The notes under the pieces are model-generated. The model was not told the DNA's origin. It ran no database searches and was given only the letters and a program-made list of their open reading frames with translations. Positions 7,476 to 19,000 of a stretch of 42,208 bases of DNA are shown here, piece after piece; the first letter of the stretch is position 1, and the number at the start of each line of letters is the position of its first letter. Source of the DNA: an uncultured Clostridium sp. (GTDB taxonomy: Bacteria; Bacillota; Clostridia; TANB77; CAG-508); the NCBI GenBank assembly GCA_930990555.1, contig CAKNPW010000015.1, positions 1-42,208 of the forward strand, written 5' to 3'. Made by a program: the position numbers and the translations under genes.

Positions 7476-10400
7476 TTATAAAACATATCTCTTTATTGCC
7501 CAAATTCCACCAGTTAACATTGCTACTACTACAAATCCTAAACCAATATATATTTGTGTATCACCTAGTGCTACTGTTAACATTACTGGTGCATCATCTA
7601 TATCATCTTCTCCTGGTGTAAAGTTGTCTGGAGTTGAATCTATATCTGGTGTATGACTATCATTATAGTCTTGGCTTATTTCTGCTATGTTTGTTTTTAA
7701 TCCCATATTATCTTGGCTATTTATCCATGTTAAGATAATTGATACTGTTGCACTTTCTCCTGGTTGTAATAATGTGTTTTCTAATTGTTTTGTTGCAACT
7801 CTTTCTCTTCCATTTAATGGTTCTCTTGTGTACCATTCTGGGTTATCTTCTTGTACAAATCTTAATCCTTCTGGAATATAGTCTGTTATTTCTTTAGCAT
7901 ATCCAGCAATTTCACCTTCGTTTGTTATCTTAATTTGGAATTCGAATTTTACTGTTACTTTATTTATGTCTTGTCTTCCTAAATCTACTTTTGCTGGTGG
8001 CTCTGGGTTTTCATCACCTGTATGGCCTGTTTCTTGTACTGTTACTGTTCCATCTTGATTTGTTACTATTGCTTTACTTACCCATTTCTTTAAAGCTAAA
8101 TCAAAGTATTTAACTTTTACAAATTCTTTATCTAAGTCATCTTCTTCATTCCACTCGTTATTGTTGTCTGGTGTAGAGTCGATATCGTCTACTGGTTCAT
8201 TATCTTCATCTCTATCATCTGCTATTTCTGCTGTATTTACTAGTATCCTGTCTGATGTATTTGGCTCTGTTACTCTAAATGCTATTTTTAAATCTCTGTA
8301 GTCTGGGTTTGTATCTGTTATTCCTAATTCTGGATCGAATGCTTTTATTAGGTTTGCACCTTCTGTTTGTTCTTGTTCTTTAGATAAGTAATCTGTTTCT
8401 ATTGTTGTTCCATCTTCTGATAATACCCATCTATATTCTTGGTTTATCTCGTTGTCTGGTAAAAATTCTAATCCGTCTGGTACATCATCTTTTACTTTGC
8501 TTGCATACCCTGCCATCATACCTTCATTAAATATTCTTAATGTATATGTTACTATGTTTCCATTTTCTACTTCTACAGGGTCTTTTGTATGGTTATAATG
8601 AATATTTCCATCTTCGCCAATACTTAATTGTGGTATTCTGTTTGTTATTTCTGTATCATCTACTGCTGTTATGAATTTTCTTAAAGCTAAATCAAAATAT
8701 ACTACTTTTACTTTTTCGAAGTCATCGTCATCTTCTTGTCCTGGTACATAGTCTTTGTCTGATTCATCTTCTTTATAATTTGGTAAGTCTTCGTCTGTTG
8801 GTACCTCTACATTATCTGTTTCTGAATCTCTGTCTACTACATCATTTCCACTAGAATCTTTATCTTCTGTTATTTCTGCTAGGTTGGTTAATATCTTACC
8901 AACTTCTGCAGTATCTTTTATTCTACAAGCTATTTGTACATCTTTATAATCTAATGTTGTTCCATCAAAAGCATGCAATAAGTTTTGTCTTGATGTTGTT
9001 TCTTTTTCTTTTGATAAATAATCTGTTGTAACAATTCTTCCGTTACTTGATACTTGCCATTCATATTTTTTGTTTATTTCATGATCTGGTAAGAATTCTA
9101 ATTCTTCTGGTAAATAATCTGTTATTTCATTTGCATAACCATCTTTAGAACCTTCATTATATACTCTTATTGTATATATTATAATGTCTCCTCTTTGCAT
9201 TTGTATTGGATCTTTTGGATGATTATAAATTGCTGTTGTATCTGTTCCATCTGCTAAATGTGTTACATCTACTTCTGGTTCTCTATTTGTTAAAGTTGTA
9301 TCATTTCTACCTGTTATAAATTTTCTTAATGCTAAATCAAAATTAACTACTTTTAATTTTTCGAAGTCGTCATCATCTTCTTGACCTTTGTAGTAATAAT
9401 CTTCGTCTGCTAAATCTTCTTTATTATTATTTCCAGTATAATCTTCCATATTATCTTTATTTACATTTGGATGTGTTCCTGGAACAGAGTCCCTATCTGC
9501 ATTTTCCTCATTTGTTATTGTTACATTTGATTCTGCATCATATTCTTCTGAAATCCATGCTACATTTGTTAAAATTTGTTCTTTATTAGTTGCAACTGCT
9601 GTTACTGTACATTCTATTTGTATTGTTTCTGAATCTAATGTAGTTCCGTTATATGCATTAAGATTATCTGTATTTGATGTTCTTTTTAATTTTAATAGAT
9701 TATCTGTTTCACTATAAGAATCTAATTCGAAGTTTCCAGATACTACTCTATTAAATACTAAACCTGTTGGTAATTGATCTTCTATTTTAGTTGCTCTACC
9801 ATCTTTTTGACCTTCATTATATATTGTAAGGTTATATATTACTTTATCCCCTGTTGCTACTTCTATTGGGTCTTTTCTATGATTATAATTTGCTGTTGTT
9901 CCAGTTGTAAGTGCACTTGTGTCTACAGTTGGAACTCTAGTATTTTCAACATTTTGTCCATTTATTTGTGTTATATATTTTCTTAAAGCTAAATCAAAAT
10001 ATTTTGCTTTATTTTCTACTGTTACTGTTATTGTGTTTCCACTTAAATTTATACTTGCTCCTGTTTGTGCATTTGTTATTACTGCATTTGACATTTTATA
10101 TGTATTATCTTCAAATACTTTTGTTACTTGCACTGTTATTGGTGCTGTTATTATTTTTTCATATCCTGTTGGAGCTTTTGTTTCTTCTATTGTTATTGTA
10201 TCTGTTCCTATAGCTGTTACTGCAATTGGTCCTATATTTATTTCTCCACTTGCATTTGTTGTTTGGGTTACCTCTCCATTTGGTGAGGTAATCTTAAATT
10301 CTGCTCCTTCAAGTTTGTTAGTAGTACCTTCTTCTACTTTTATAAGTTTTAAGTTGTATTCACTTGGTTTAGGAATTAATTTATTTTCTACTGTTACGGT

Positions 10401-12251
10401 TATTGTGTTTCCACTAAAACTTATACTTGATCCCGTTTGTGCATTTGTTATTTTTGCATCTGACATTTTATATGTATTATCTTCAAATACTTTTGTTACT
10501 TGAACATTTATTGGTGCAGTTATTATTTTTTCGTATCCATCTGGTGCTTTTGTTTCTTCTATTGTTATTGTGTCTGTTCCTGTAGTTGTTACTGCAATTG
10601 GTCCTATATTTATTTCTCCACTTGCATTTGTTGTTTGGGTTACCTCTCCATTTGGTGAGTTTATTTTAAATTCTGCACCTTGTAATTTGTTTGTTGTATT
10701 ACCTTGTTCTACTTTTACAAGTTTTAAATTATATTCGCTTGGTTTAGGAATTAATTTATTATCTACTGTCACTGTTATTGTGCTTCCACTTACGCTTATA
10801 CTTGATCCTGTCTGGGTATTAGTTATTACCGCATTTGACATTGTATATGTATTACTTGATAGTGTTTTTGTTACTTGAACATTTATTGGTGCTGTTATTA
10901 CTTTTTCATATCCATCTGGTGCTTTTGTTTCTTCTATTGTTATTGTATCTGTTCCTGGCGTATTTATGTTGATTGGCCCTATATTTATTTCTCCGCTTGC
11001 ATTTGTTGTTTGGGTTGTTTCGCCATTTGGACTTGTAATTTTAAATGTTGCACCTTGTAATTTGTTTGTTATATTACCTTGTTCTACTTTTACAAGTTTT
11101 AAATTATATGAGCCTGCCTTTGGAAATGTTACTTCTTTGTTACCACTAAAAGTTTTTGGTGTTCTACCCAATTCTACTATTGGTTGAACTGTACTGTCTC
11201 CAGATTTTGTCCAATATGTAGCTGTTGTTGTAATGTAATTTCCATTCATTGAAAATCTTAAACTTGTAATATTTTCTGAATTTACAGTACTAATTGGTAT
11301 TCTTAAATAAAAATTACTTCCAACTAATTGCTCTAATGTTTTACTTGTTTCACTCTTATTTGAGTCTAATAATGTATATTGGTTATCTAAACTTTTACCA
11401 CTTTGGTCTGTTATACTAAAACTTATTGTATATGGTGTATCATTATTTTTATCTATTTTAAATGGTCCGACTATGTAATTATTTCCATTTACTTCTACTG
11501 TTGGTGTAGTATTTCCCATAGCTATTGGTGATGCTGTGCTATTAGAAGTTTCTGTTGCATTTTTTGCATTTTCTACAAAATATACAAATAGTTTTTCCAT
11601 TTGATCATATCTTGTTTCGTTAAAATCTTCTATTGCCTCATAAGGACTTGTTCCTCCACTAGTTTTTGTTGATTGTAATACTGTTTGGAAAGATGCTTGA
11701 TTACCAAAATCTGTATGATATGTTGAATCATCATAATTTGTAAAATACCATATAGCAAGTTGTTGTACAACATCTATATCATCATCTGTTAATTCGCTAT
11801 TTCCAGTTATACCTGCATTTTGTAATAATGTGGTTTTATCTGTACTTGCTGTTGATGCACTTGGTATGTATGCATGGTTTAAAATCCATACTATTTGATT
11901 ATAATATTGTGATGGTACTGGTAATGGACTCATACTACTTCTATTCATAAAATCGTATGATAAATTATATGTTTCTCTAAAAACTCCTGGAGTTGAAGTA
12001 AAGAAACCTTGCTCTGCTTTTAAACAGTATAATGTTTTATCATAATTTATTGCACTACCAGAATATGTTACTATTTTCCAGACGAATTTATCACTTACTT
12101 TGTACCCATATTGTGTACTTCCTACTGGCTTTCTATATTCTTGCAAGCCAAACTCTTGTGAGGCAGCTTGTACCTTTCCTGTTAATAATGCTAAAAGCAT
12201 TACTATTATTCCCATCATTAGTAACATTATTTTTTTATTTAATAACTTCAT
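7476..12251 (-). CDS. Giant thioester/isopeptide surface protein with SpaA repeats, paralog 2
   Basis: This 1591-aa protein has a signal peptide (residues 1-29) and a thioester domain with Cys76 in LYCLKAEQG and Gln164 in VVQQLAIWYF. Three tandem SpaA/Cna-B-type prealbumin domains follow, starting YNLKLVKVE and containing IEETKAPDGYEK; the Lys and EET motifs are typical of self-crosslinking domains. Then come four Ig-like repeats beginning FDLAL(R/K)K, as in paralog 1, with PGQEDDDDFEKV linkers and a variant KGQEDDDDFEKL. A C-terminal hydrophobic helix ends KRYVL. LPXTG is absent, so anchoring is probably by the helix or by an unrecognised sorting signal (both paralogs share DDAPVMLTVALGD just before it). 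It has its own promoter (12286-12315). The protein most likely forms a long, proteolysis-resistant stalk presenting the thioester head for adhesion. Confidence 0.88.
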   Translation of the reverse strand: MKLLNKKIMLLMMGIIVMLLALLTGKVQAASQEFGLQEYRKPVGSTQYGYKVSDKFVWKIVTYSGSAINYDKTLYCLKAEQGFFTSTPGVFRETYNLSYDFMNRSSMSPLPVPSQYYNQIVWILNHAYIPSASTASTDKTTLLQNAGITGNSELTDDDIDVVQQLAIWYFTNYDDSTYHTDFGNQASFQTVLQSTKTSGGTSPYEAIEDFNETRYDQMEKLFVYFVENAKNATETSNSTASPIAMGNTTPTVEVNGNNYIVGPFKIDKNNDTPYTISFSITDQSGKSLDNQYTLLDSNKSETSKTLEQLVGSNFYLRIPISTVNSENITSLRFSMNGNYITTTATYWTKSGDSTVQPIVELGRTPKTFSGNKEVTFPKAGSYNLKLVKVEQGNITNKLQGATFKITSPNGETTQTTNASGEINIGPININTPGTDTITIEETKAPDGYEKVITAPINVQVTKTLSSNTYTMSNAVITNTQTGSSISVSGSTITVTVDNKLIPKPSEYNLKLVKVEQGNTTNKLQGAEFKINSPNGEVTQTTNASGEINIGPIAVTTTGTDTITIEETKAPDGYEKIITAPINVQVTKVFEDNTYKMSDAKITNAQTGSSISFSGNTITVTVENKLIPKPSEYNLKLIKVEEGTTNKLEGAEFKITSPNGEVTQTTNASGEINIGPIAVTAIGTDTITIEETKAPTGYEKIITAPITVQVTKVFEDNTYKMSNAVITNAQTGASINLSGNTITVTVENKAKYFDLALRKYITQINGQNVENTRVPTVDTSALTTGTTANYNHRKDPIEVATGDKVIYNLTIYNEGQKDGRATKIEDQLPTGLVFNRVVSGNFELDSYSETDNLLKLKRTSNTDNLNAYNGTTLDSETIQIECTVTAVATNKEQILTNVAWISEEYDAESNVTITNEENADRDSVPGTHPNVNKDNMEDYTGNNNKEDLADEDYYYKGQEDDDDFEKLKVVNFDLALRKFITGRNDTTLTNREPEVDVTHLADGTDTTAIYNHPKDPIQMQRGDIIIYTIRVYNEGSKDGYANEITDYLPEELEFLPDHEINKKYEWQVSSNGRIVTTDYLSKEKETTSRQNLLHAFDGTTLDYKDVQIACRIKDTAEVGKILTNLAEITEDKDSSGNDVVDRDSETDNVEVPTDEDLPNYKEDESDKDYVPGQEDDDDFEKVKVVYFDLALRKFITAVDDTEITNRIPQLSIGEDGNIHYNHTKDPVEVENGNIVTYTLRIFNEGMMAGYASKVKDDVPDGLEFLPDNEINQEYRWVLSEDGTTIETDYLSKEQEQTEGANLIKAFDPELGITDTNPDYRDLKIAFRVTEPNTSDRILVNTAEIADDRDEDNEPVDDIDSTPDNNNEWNEEDDLDKEFVKVKYFDLALKKWVSKAIVTNQDGTVTVQETGHTGDENPEPPAKVDLGRQDINKVTVKFEFQIKITNEGEIAGYAKEITDYIPEGLRFVQEDNPEWYTREPLNGRERVATKQLENTLLQPGESATVSIILTWINSQDNMGLKTNIAEISQDYNDSHTPDIDSTPDNFTPGEDDIDDAPVMLTVALGDTQIYIGLGFVVVAMLTGGIWAIKRYVL
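10010..11108 (-). repeat. Three tandem SpaA-domain repeats (375, 375, about 349 bp)
   Basis: The YNLKL start recurs with exact spacing: unit 1 is 11108-10734, unit 2 is 10733-10359 (both 375 bp, 125 codons), and unit 3 is 10358 to about 10010, slightly shorter. Long stretches are almost identical between units at DNA level, so copy number could vary by recombination or be mis-assembled. Confidence 0.85.
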
Positions 12252-12285
12252 ATAACATCAATTCCTTCTATTTTTTCTAGCATAT

Positions 12286-12315
12286 ATTATACATCGTTTT
12301 ATATGGTAAAGTCAA
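12286..12315 (-). promoter_or_regulatory. Promoter of surface-protein gene 2
   Basis: TTGACT (12310-12315), an 18-nt spacer and a perfect TATAAT (12286-12291) on the minus strand, about 35 nt before the ATG. GAAGGAA serves as RBS. Confidence 0.7.
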
Positions 12316-12349
12316 TGGCATTTGTACTTGATTTTTTCAAGCTTTCTTA

Positions 12350-12374
12350 TTACCTACGGATTATTATTTTTGCT
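12350..12374 (-). promoter_or_regulatory. Conserved upstream box, copy 2
   Basis: The minus strand reads GCAAAAATAATAATCCGTAG, then GTAA, matching the box upstream of paralog 1. It lies 39 nt upstream of the -35 element. Confidence 0.4.
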
Positions 12375-12400
12375 CTTATTTACATTTATATAACAAAATA

Positions 12401-12425
12401 AGGAGAGCCCTATATTGCTCTCCCT
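12401..12425 (-). terminator. rpoC terminator
   Basis: GGAGAGC (12402-12408) pairs with GCTCTCC (12417-12423). On the minus strand the hairpin is followed by TTATTTTG and lies about 25 nt after the rpoC stop codon. Confidence 0.7.
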
Positions 12426-12447
12426 ATAAATTTTTTCATACTTATTT

Positions 12448-15400
12448 TTAAGCATTTACATTTTGTTCTTCTTTTTGTTCTTCTTCTTGACCTTCTACAT
12501 GAATTTCTAGATTTTTGTATCTATCCATTCCTGTTCCAGCTGGTATTAATTTACCTATCATAACATTTTCTTTTAATCCCATAAGCTCATCTGTCTTACC
12601 TTTTATTGCAGCTTCTGTTAATACTCTTGTTGTTTCTTGGAATGATGCTGCAGATAAGAAACTTTCTGTAGCTAATGAAGCTTTTGTTATTCCAAGTAAT
12701 ACACGTTTTGCTGTTGCTGGTCTCTTTCCTTCTGCTATTGCTTTTTCATTTACTTCTTCTAAATCATATATATTTACTAAAGAACCTGGGAATAAGTCGG
12801 TATCTCCATTATCTTCTACTCTAACTTTCTTAATCATTTGTCTTCCGATAACTTCGATATGTTTATCGTTTATATCAACACCTTGGTTTCTATAAACTTT
12901 TTGTACTTCTTGTACAAGGTAAGTATATACTCCCTCTGCTCCTTTTACTTTTAGTATATCATTTGGATTTAATGAACCTGTAGTTATTGGGTCTCCTGCT
13001 TCTATTTCGTCCCCATCCATAACTTTTAGTTTTGCACCAAATGGTATTGTATAAGTCTTAGAATCATCTTTAGAAGTAATAATAACTTCTTTCTTTTTCT
13101 TGTCTTCTACTACTTTAACTTTACCAGAGATTTCTGCCATAATTGCAAGTCCCTTTGGTTTTCTAGCTTCGAATAACTCTTCAACTCTAGGAAGACCTTG
13201 TGTGATATCTGCAACACCTGCAACACCACCAGAGTGGATAGTTCTCATAGTTAGCTGTGTACCAGGCTCACCAATTGATTGAGCTGCAATAACACCTACT
13301 GCTTCTCCTATATTTACTAAATCTTTTCTAGCTAATCCCATACCATAACATTTACGACATACACCTTGTTTAGATCTACATCCTAAAACAGAACGTACTT
13401 TGACTTTTTCAATTCCAGCAGCTACTATTTTGTTGGCTATTTCCTCTGTAATCATTGTGTTAGTATCTACTAAAATCTCTCCTGTCTTAGGGTCTTTTAA
13501 GTCTTCTATTACAAATCTTCCTAATAATCTCTCTCTTAAAGTTTCGATTATTTGGTTTCCTTCTTTTATGTCACATAAAACAATTCCGTCATGGCTTCCA
13601 CAATCTTCTTCTCTTACTATAATGTCTTGAGATACATCAACTAATCTTCTTGTTAAGTATCCAGAGTCTGCTGTTCTTAAAGCTGTATCAGAAAGTCCTT
13701 TTCTGGCACCATGTGCAGAAATAAAGTACTCTAAGGCATCTAGTCCTTCTGCAAATGATGATTTAATAGGAATTTCAACTGCTCTACCTGTAGTACTTGC
13801 CATAAGACCTCTCATACCTGCAATTTGTCTTAATTGGTTCATGTTACCACGGGCTCCAGATTGAACCATCATGTATATTGGGTTTAAGTCATCAAAGTTT
13901 TCCTTCATTGCTTCTGTAACTTCGTTTGTTGCTTTATCCCATACATTAATAACAGCATTGTATCTTTCTTCGTCTGTTATTAAACCACGTTTAAATTGTT
14001 TTCTTATTTGTTCTACTTGTTCTTCAGCTTTTGCTAATATTTCTTTCTTTTTAGCAGGTACCTTAACATCTGCTACAGAGAATGTAACACCTGCAAGTGT
14101 AGAATATTTAAATCCTATTGCTTTAATATAGTCTAAAACTTCTGCAGATATAGAAAGTCCATGTACATTTATACATCTATTTACTATATCTCCTAAGTTT
14201 TTCTTAATAACTGGGAAGTTTATTTCTAAATCGAATTCGTGTTCTGGATCTGTTCTATCTACATATCCTAAATCTTGTGGAATTCCTTCATTATAAATAA
14301 TTCTTCCTACTGTTGTTTGTACTTTCTTTGTTTTTACTACTCCATCTACTTCTTTACTAAATCTTACATATACTTTTGCATGTATTCCAACATCATGGTT
14401 TTCGTAAGCCATTATAGCTTCATCTTTATCTTTAAAGTACATACCTTCACCTTTTTCCCCATCTAGGGCCATTGTTAGGTAATAACTTCCAAGAACCATA
14501 TCTAGTGTTGGTACTGTAACTGGTTTACCATCTTGTGGTTTTAATAAGTTGTTTACAGATAACATTAAAAATCTTGCTTCTGCTTGTGCTTCTGGTGATA
14601 ATGGTAAGTGAATAGCCATTTGGTCACCGTCGAAGTCGGCGTTAAATGCTGTACAAACTAATGGATGTAATTTTATAGCTCTACCTTCTACTAGTACTGG
14701 CTCGAATGCTTGTATACCAAGTCTATGAAGTGTAGGAGCACGGTTTAACATTACTGGGTGGTCTTTGATTACGTCTTCAAGAACTTCCCAAACTGCTGGG
14801 TCTAATCTTTCAACCATTCTTTTTGCATTTTTAATGTTATGTGCTAAGTTTCTAGCAACTAATTCTTTCATAACAAATGGTTTGAATAGCTCAACAGCCA
14901 TTTCTTTTGGAACACCACATTGATATATTTTTAGTTCAGGTCCTACAACGATAACTGAACGTCCAGAATAGTCAACACGTTTTCCAAGTAAGTTTTGACG
15001 GAATCTACCTTGTTTTCCTTTTAGTAAGTCTGATAAAGATTTTAATGCTCTTCCACCAGCACCTGTTACTGGTCTTCCACGTCTTGAGTTATCTATTAAG
15101 GCATCTACAGATTCTTGTAACATTCTTTTTTCGTTTCTTACAATTATTTCTGGTGCACCTAATTCTAATAATCTTTTTAATCTGTTATTTCTGTTTATAA
15201 CTCTTCTATATAAGTCATTTAAGTCTGATGTTGCAAATCTACCACCATCTAATTGAACCATTGGTCTTAGGTCTGGTGGGATTACAGGTATAACATTCAT
15301 AACCATCCATTCTGGTCTGTTTCCAGATAATCTGAATGCCTCTACTGTATCTAATCTTTTTACTAATTTTACTTTCTTTTGCTCACTTGCTTTAGAAATT

Positions 15401-15984
15401 TGCTTCTTTAAGTCTGCAGATAATTTTTCTAGATCTATTTTTTCTAGTAATTTTCTTAATGCTCCAGCACCCATTTCTGCTTTAAATGAGTCTTTTCCAT
15501 ATTTTTCTACTGCTTCATGATATTCTCTTTCATTTAAAACTTGTGCTTCCATTAAACCTGATGTTCCTTTATCTGTAACTATATAAGATGCAAAATATAT
15601 AACTCTTTCTAGATTTCTTGGAGAAACATCTAGCATTAATGCTATTCTGCTAGGTATTCCTTTAAAGAACCAGATATGTGCAATTGGTGCTGCAAGTTCA
15701 ATATGTCCCATTCTTTCTCTTCTTACTTTTGATTTTGTAACTTCTACACCACATCTATCACAAACGATTCCTTTATATCTAACTCTTTTATATTTACCAC
15801 AATGACATTCCCAGTCTTTTACTGGTCCAAATATTCTTTCACAAAATAGACCATCTTTTTCTGGCTTTAATGTTCTATAGTTTATAGTTTCTGGTTTTTT
15901 AACTTCACCCTTTGACCATTCTCTTATCTTTTCATCAGAAGCTAAACCAATTTTTATTTTATCAAAGACTTCTAACTCGTCCAT
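12448..15984 (-). CDS. rpoC: DNA-directed RNA polymerase beta' subunit
   Basis: The 1178-aa product is full length for a Clostridia/Bacilli beta' subunit. The N-terminal zinc site is Cys60/62/75/78 (CHCGKYK...CDRCG). The active-site motif NADFDGDQ, whose three aspartates bind catalytic Mg2+, is near residues 447-454. The second zinc site has Cys residues in CGSHDG and [13 protein letters not shown]. The trigger loop and bridge helix region ([18 protein letters not shown]) is intact. The ATG at 15984 follows GGGGGC. It is cotranscribed with rpoB (88-nt gap) and assembles with alpha2-beta-omega into RNA polymerase. Nothing abnormal was seen. Confidence 0.98.
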   Translation of the reverse strand: MDELEVFDKIKIGLASDEKIREWSKGEVKKPETINYRTLKPEKDGLFCERIFGPVKDWECHCGKYKRVRYKGIVCDRCGVEVTKSKVRRERMGHIELAAPIAHIWFFKGIPSRIALMLDVSPRNLERVIYFASYIVTDKGTSGLMEAQVLNEREYHEAVEKYGKDSFKAEMGAGALRKLLEKIDLEKLSADLKKQISKASEQKKVKLVKRLDTVEAFRLSGNRPEWMVMNVIPVIPPDLRPMVQLDGGRFATSDLNDLYRRVINRNNRLKRLLELGAPEIIVRNEKRMLQESVDALIDNSRRGRPVTGAGGRALKSLSDLLKGKQGRFRQNLLGKRVDYSGRSVIVVGPELKIYQCGVPKEMAVELFKPFVMKELVARNLAHNIKNAKRMVERLDPAVWEVLEDVIKDHPVMLNRAPTLHRLGIQAFEPVLVEGRAIKLHPLVCTAFNADFDGDQMAIHLPLSPEAQAEARFLMLSVNNLLKPQDGKPVTVPTLDMVLGSYYLTMALDGEKGEGMYFKDKDEAIMAYENHDVGIHAKVYVRFSKEVDGVVKTKKVQTTVGRIIYNEGIPQDLGYVDRTDPEHEFDLEINFPVIKKNLGDIVNRCINVHGLSISAEVLDYIKAIGFKYSTLAGVTFSVADVKVPAKKKEILAKAEEQVEQIRKQFKRGLITDEERYNAVINVWDKATNEVTEAMKENFDDLNPIYMMVQSGARGNMNQLRQIAGMRGLMASTTGRAVEIPIKSSFAEGLDALEYFISAHGARKGLSDTALRTADSGYLTRRLVDVSQDIIVREEDCGSHDGIVLCDIKEGNQIIETLRERLLGRFVIEDLKDPKTGEILVDTNTMITEEIANKIVAAGIEKVKVRSVLGCRSKQGVCRKCYGMGLARKDLVNIGEAVGVIAAQSIGEPGTQLTMRTIHSGGVAGVADITQGLPRVEELFEARKPKGLAIMAEISGKVKVVEDKKKKEVIITSKDDSKTYTIPFGAKLKVMDGDEIEAGDPITTGSLNPNDILKVKGAEGVYTYLVQEVQKVYRNQGVDINDKHIEVIGRQMIKKVRVEDNGDTDLFPGSLVNIYDLEEVNEKAIAEGKRPATAKRVLLGITKASLATESFLSAASFQETTRVLTEAAIKGKTDELMGLKENVMIGKLIPAGTGMDRYKNLEIHVEGQEEEQKEEQNVNA

Positions 15985-16009
15985 TTCTTGCCCCCTTGAC
16001 TTTATTTTT

Positions 16010-16061
16010 TAGTTTTGCAAAACTAATTATTTAATTGCCCTGCCTAAAACGAATTTAGGCA
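16010..16061. other. Two hairpins in the rpoB-rpoC gap
   Basis: AGTTTTGCAAAACT (16010-16023) is a perfect palindrome, and TGCCTAAA (16041-16048) pairs perfectly with TTTAGGCA (16054-16061) around a 5-nt loop. Neither has a T-tract on the minus strand, so a processing or stability role is likelier than termination. Confidence 0.45.
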
Positions 16062-16072
16062 ACAATTTATTT

Positions 16073-19000
16073 TTAATCTAAATCATTATCATTATCAAGA
16101 TTATCTTTTGCTAAGTCACCATATAGGCCTTCATCATCTAAAAGTTCATCATTTTCGAATAGTTCATCACTTTCTTCTTTATTTAAGTCTATTTGTTCGT
16201 CATCAGCTTCTATATATGAACTTTCTATTTCGTTTTCATTTATAACTAAATCTTCTTTTTTCTTTGCTTCGTTATAGTCTATTCCTTCATCGATGTCTTC
16301 TTTTAGTTCAATTTCTTTATTATCTTTTGTATATAATCTAATATCTAATCCTAATGATTGTAGTTCTTTTATTAATACTTTGAATGTTTCTGGTATTCCT
16401 GGTTCTGGAACATTCTCTCCCTTAACAATTGCTTCATAAGTTTTAACTCTTCCTACTACGTCATCGGATTTAACTGTTAGCATTTCTTGTAATGTATGAG
16501 CTGCACCATATGCTTCTAGTGCCCAAACTTCCATTTCTCCAAAACGTTGTCCACCGAATTGAGCTTTACCTCCTAATGGTTGTTGTGTAACTAAAGAATA
16601 TGGTCCTGTTGAACGAGCATGTATTTTATCATCTACTAAGTGATGTAATTTAAGCATGTACATAACTCCTACTGTAATTGGTTCAGCAAATGGATCTCCT
16701 GTTCTACCATCATAAAGAATTGTTTTTCCATCTGGAGTATTTCCTGATTTAACTAATAATTCTTCTATTTCTTCTGCTGTTGCACCATCAAAAACAGGTG
16801 TTGCAACATTCCATCCTAATTCTTTTGCAGCTAAACCTAAGTGTACCTCTAAAACTTGACCTAAGTTCATACGAGAAGGAACACCTAATGGGTTTAATAG
16901 GATATCTACTGGTGTACCATCTGGCATAAATGGCATATCTTCTTCTGGTAGGATTCTTGAAATTGTACCTTTGTTACCATGACGTCCAGCCATTTTATCA
17001 CCAACTGATATTTTTCTCTTTGTTGCTATATAACATCTTATTATTTGGTTAACTCCTGGTCCTAATTCGTCTGAATTATCTCTTGTAAATATTTTTACAT
17101 CTACGATTGTTCCAGCTTCACCATGTGGTACTTTAAGTGATGTATCCCTTACCTCACGAGCTTTTTCACCAAAGATTGCACGAAGTAATCTTTCCTCTGC
17201 TGTTAGTTCTGTTTCTCCCTTTGGAGTAACTTTACCAACTAATATGTCTCCTGGTCTTATCTCTGCACCAATTCTTATAATACCATTTTCGTCTAAGTCT
17301 TTTAAGCTATCTTCACCAACATTTGGTATATCTCTTGTTATTTCTTCTGGTCCTAATTTTGTATCACGACATTCACAATCATATTCTTCTATATGAATTG
17401 ATGTAAATACGTCTTCTTTTACTAGTCTTTCATTTAAAAGTATAGCATCTTCGTAGTTATAACCTTCCCATGTAGAGAATGCTACTAATACATTTCTTCC
17501 TAATGCCATTTCACCATTTTTAGTAGCTGGTCCGTCTGCTATGCTATCACCTTTTTTAACTTTTTCGCCTGCCACAACAATTGGTCTTTGGTTGATACAT
17601 GTACCACCATTTGTTCTTTTAAATTTACTTAATTTATGTGTTTTTGTTGTTCCATTATTATATTTAACGGTAATACTATCTCCTGTAACTTTTTGAATTA
17701 CACCATCATCTTCTGCTAAAATTAATATTCCAGAATCTTTTGCTGCTCTGTATTCCATACCTGTACCAACTATTGGTGCTTCTGGCATAATTAATGGAAC
17801 TGCTTGACGTTGCATATTTGCTCCCATAAGTGCACGTTTTGCATCATCATGCTCTAAGAATGGTATCATGGCTGCACCAATTGAAACTAATTGTTTTGGT
17901 GAAACATCCATTCCTGTTACCATTTCTTTATCTACTTCTATAATGTCGTTTCTATATCTAACTTTAACTCTTTTATTTACAAATGTTCCATCTTCATTTA
18001 ATGGCTCTTCAGCTTCTGCAATATAGTTACCATCTTCTACATCTGCACTCATGTATTCAACTTTATCTGTAACTGCATGTGTTTCTGGATCTACTAATCT
18101 ATATGGTGTTTCTATAAATCCATATTCATTTATTTGTGCAAATGATGAAAGTGCAGATATAAGACCTATGTTTGGTCCTTCTGGTGATTCTATTGGGCAT
18201 AGTCTACCATAATGTGTATAGTGAATATCACGAACTTCGAAACCTGCTCTTTCTCTTGAAAGACCTCCTGGTCCTAATGCAGAAATTCTTCTTTTATGTG
18301 TTAGTTCTGATAATGGGTTTGTTTGATCCATGAATTGTGATAATTGTGAACTACCAAAGAATTCTCTTATTGCTGATGTTATTGGCTTTGTATTTATTAA
18401 TGTTTGTGGTGTTACTACATCTAAGTCTTGAATTGTCATTCTTTCACGAACGACTCTTTCTAATCTTGTTAAACCAATTCTAAATTGATTTTGTAATAAT
18501 TCACCAACACAACGTATACGTCTATTTCCTAAATGATCTATATCATCTATTTCGCCTAATTTATGGTCTAAGTTTAATAGGTAGTTAACAGATGCTAATA
18601 TATCCTCTGTTGTAACATGTTTTGGAACTAGTTCATCATATCTTTGTTCTATTGCATGATGTAAATCTTTTTCCTCTGTGTTGTCTAAGATATTCTTTAA
18701 TACTTCATAATTTACCATTTCTTTAAAATGTAAGTCTGAAATATCTACATTTGTTACAAAATTATGAATATTTACTGTTCCATTTCCTATTATTTTTACT
18801 GGTTTATCTTCTACTCTTACTTCTACAACATTTATACCAGAATTTTGAATTTCGTCGGCTATATCTTTTGATATAACTTCTCCTGCTTCTACAAATACTT
18901 CACCTGTTTCTGGATTTACTATATCTGTATGTGCAATTTTTCCTTCTATTCTTGTTGCTAAACTTAATTTTTTGTTGTATTTATGTCTTCCCACTTTTGC

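Noticed and set aside
9919..10503. A 194-codon open frame on the plus strand inside the SpaA repeats
   Set aside because: It is the antisense of repetitive coding sequence; it has no RBS and its 'repeats' mirror the real gene.
18315..18365. The Thr in FMDQTNPL of RpoB as rifampicin resistance
   Set aside because: It is more likely natural variation; the classic His and Ser resistance positions are wild type.
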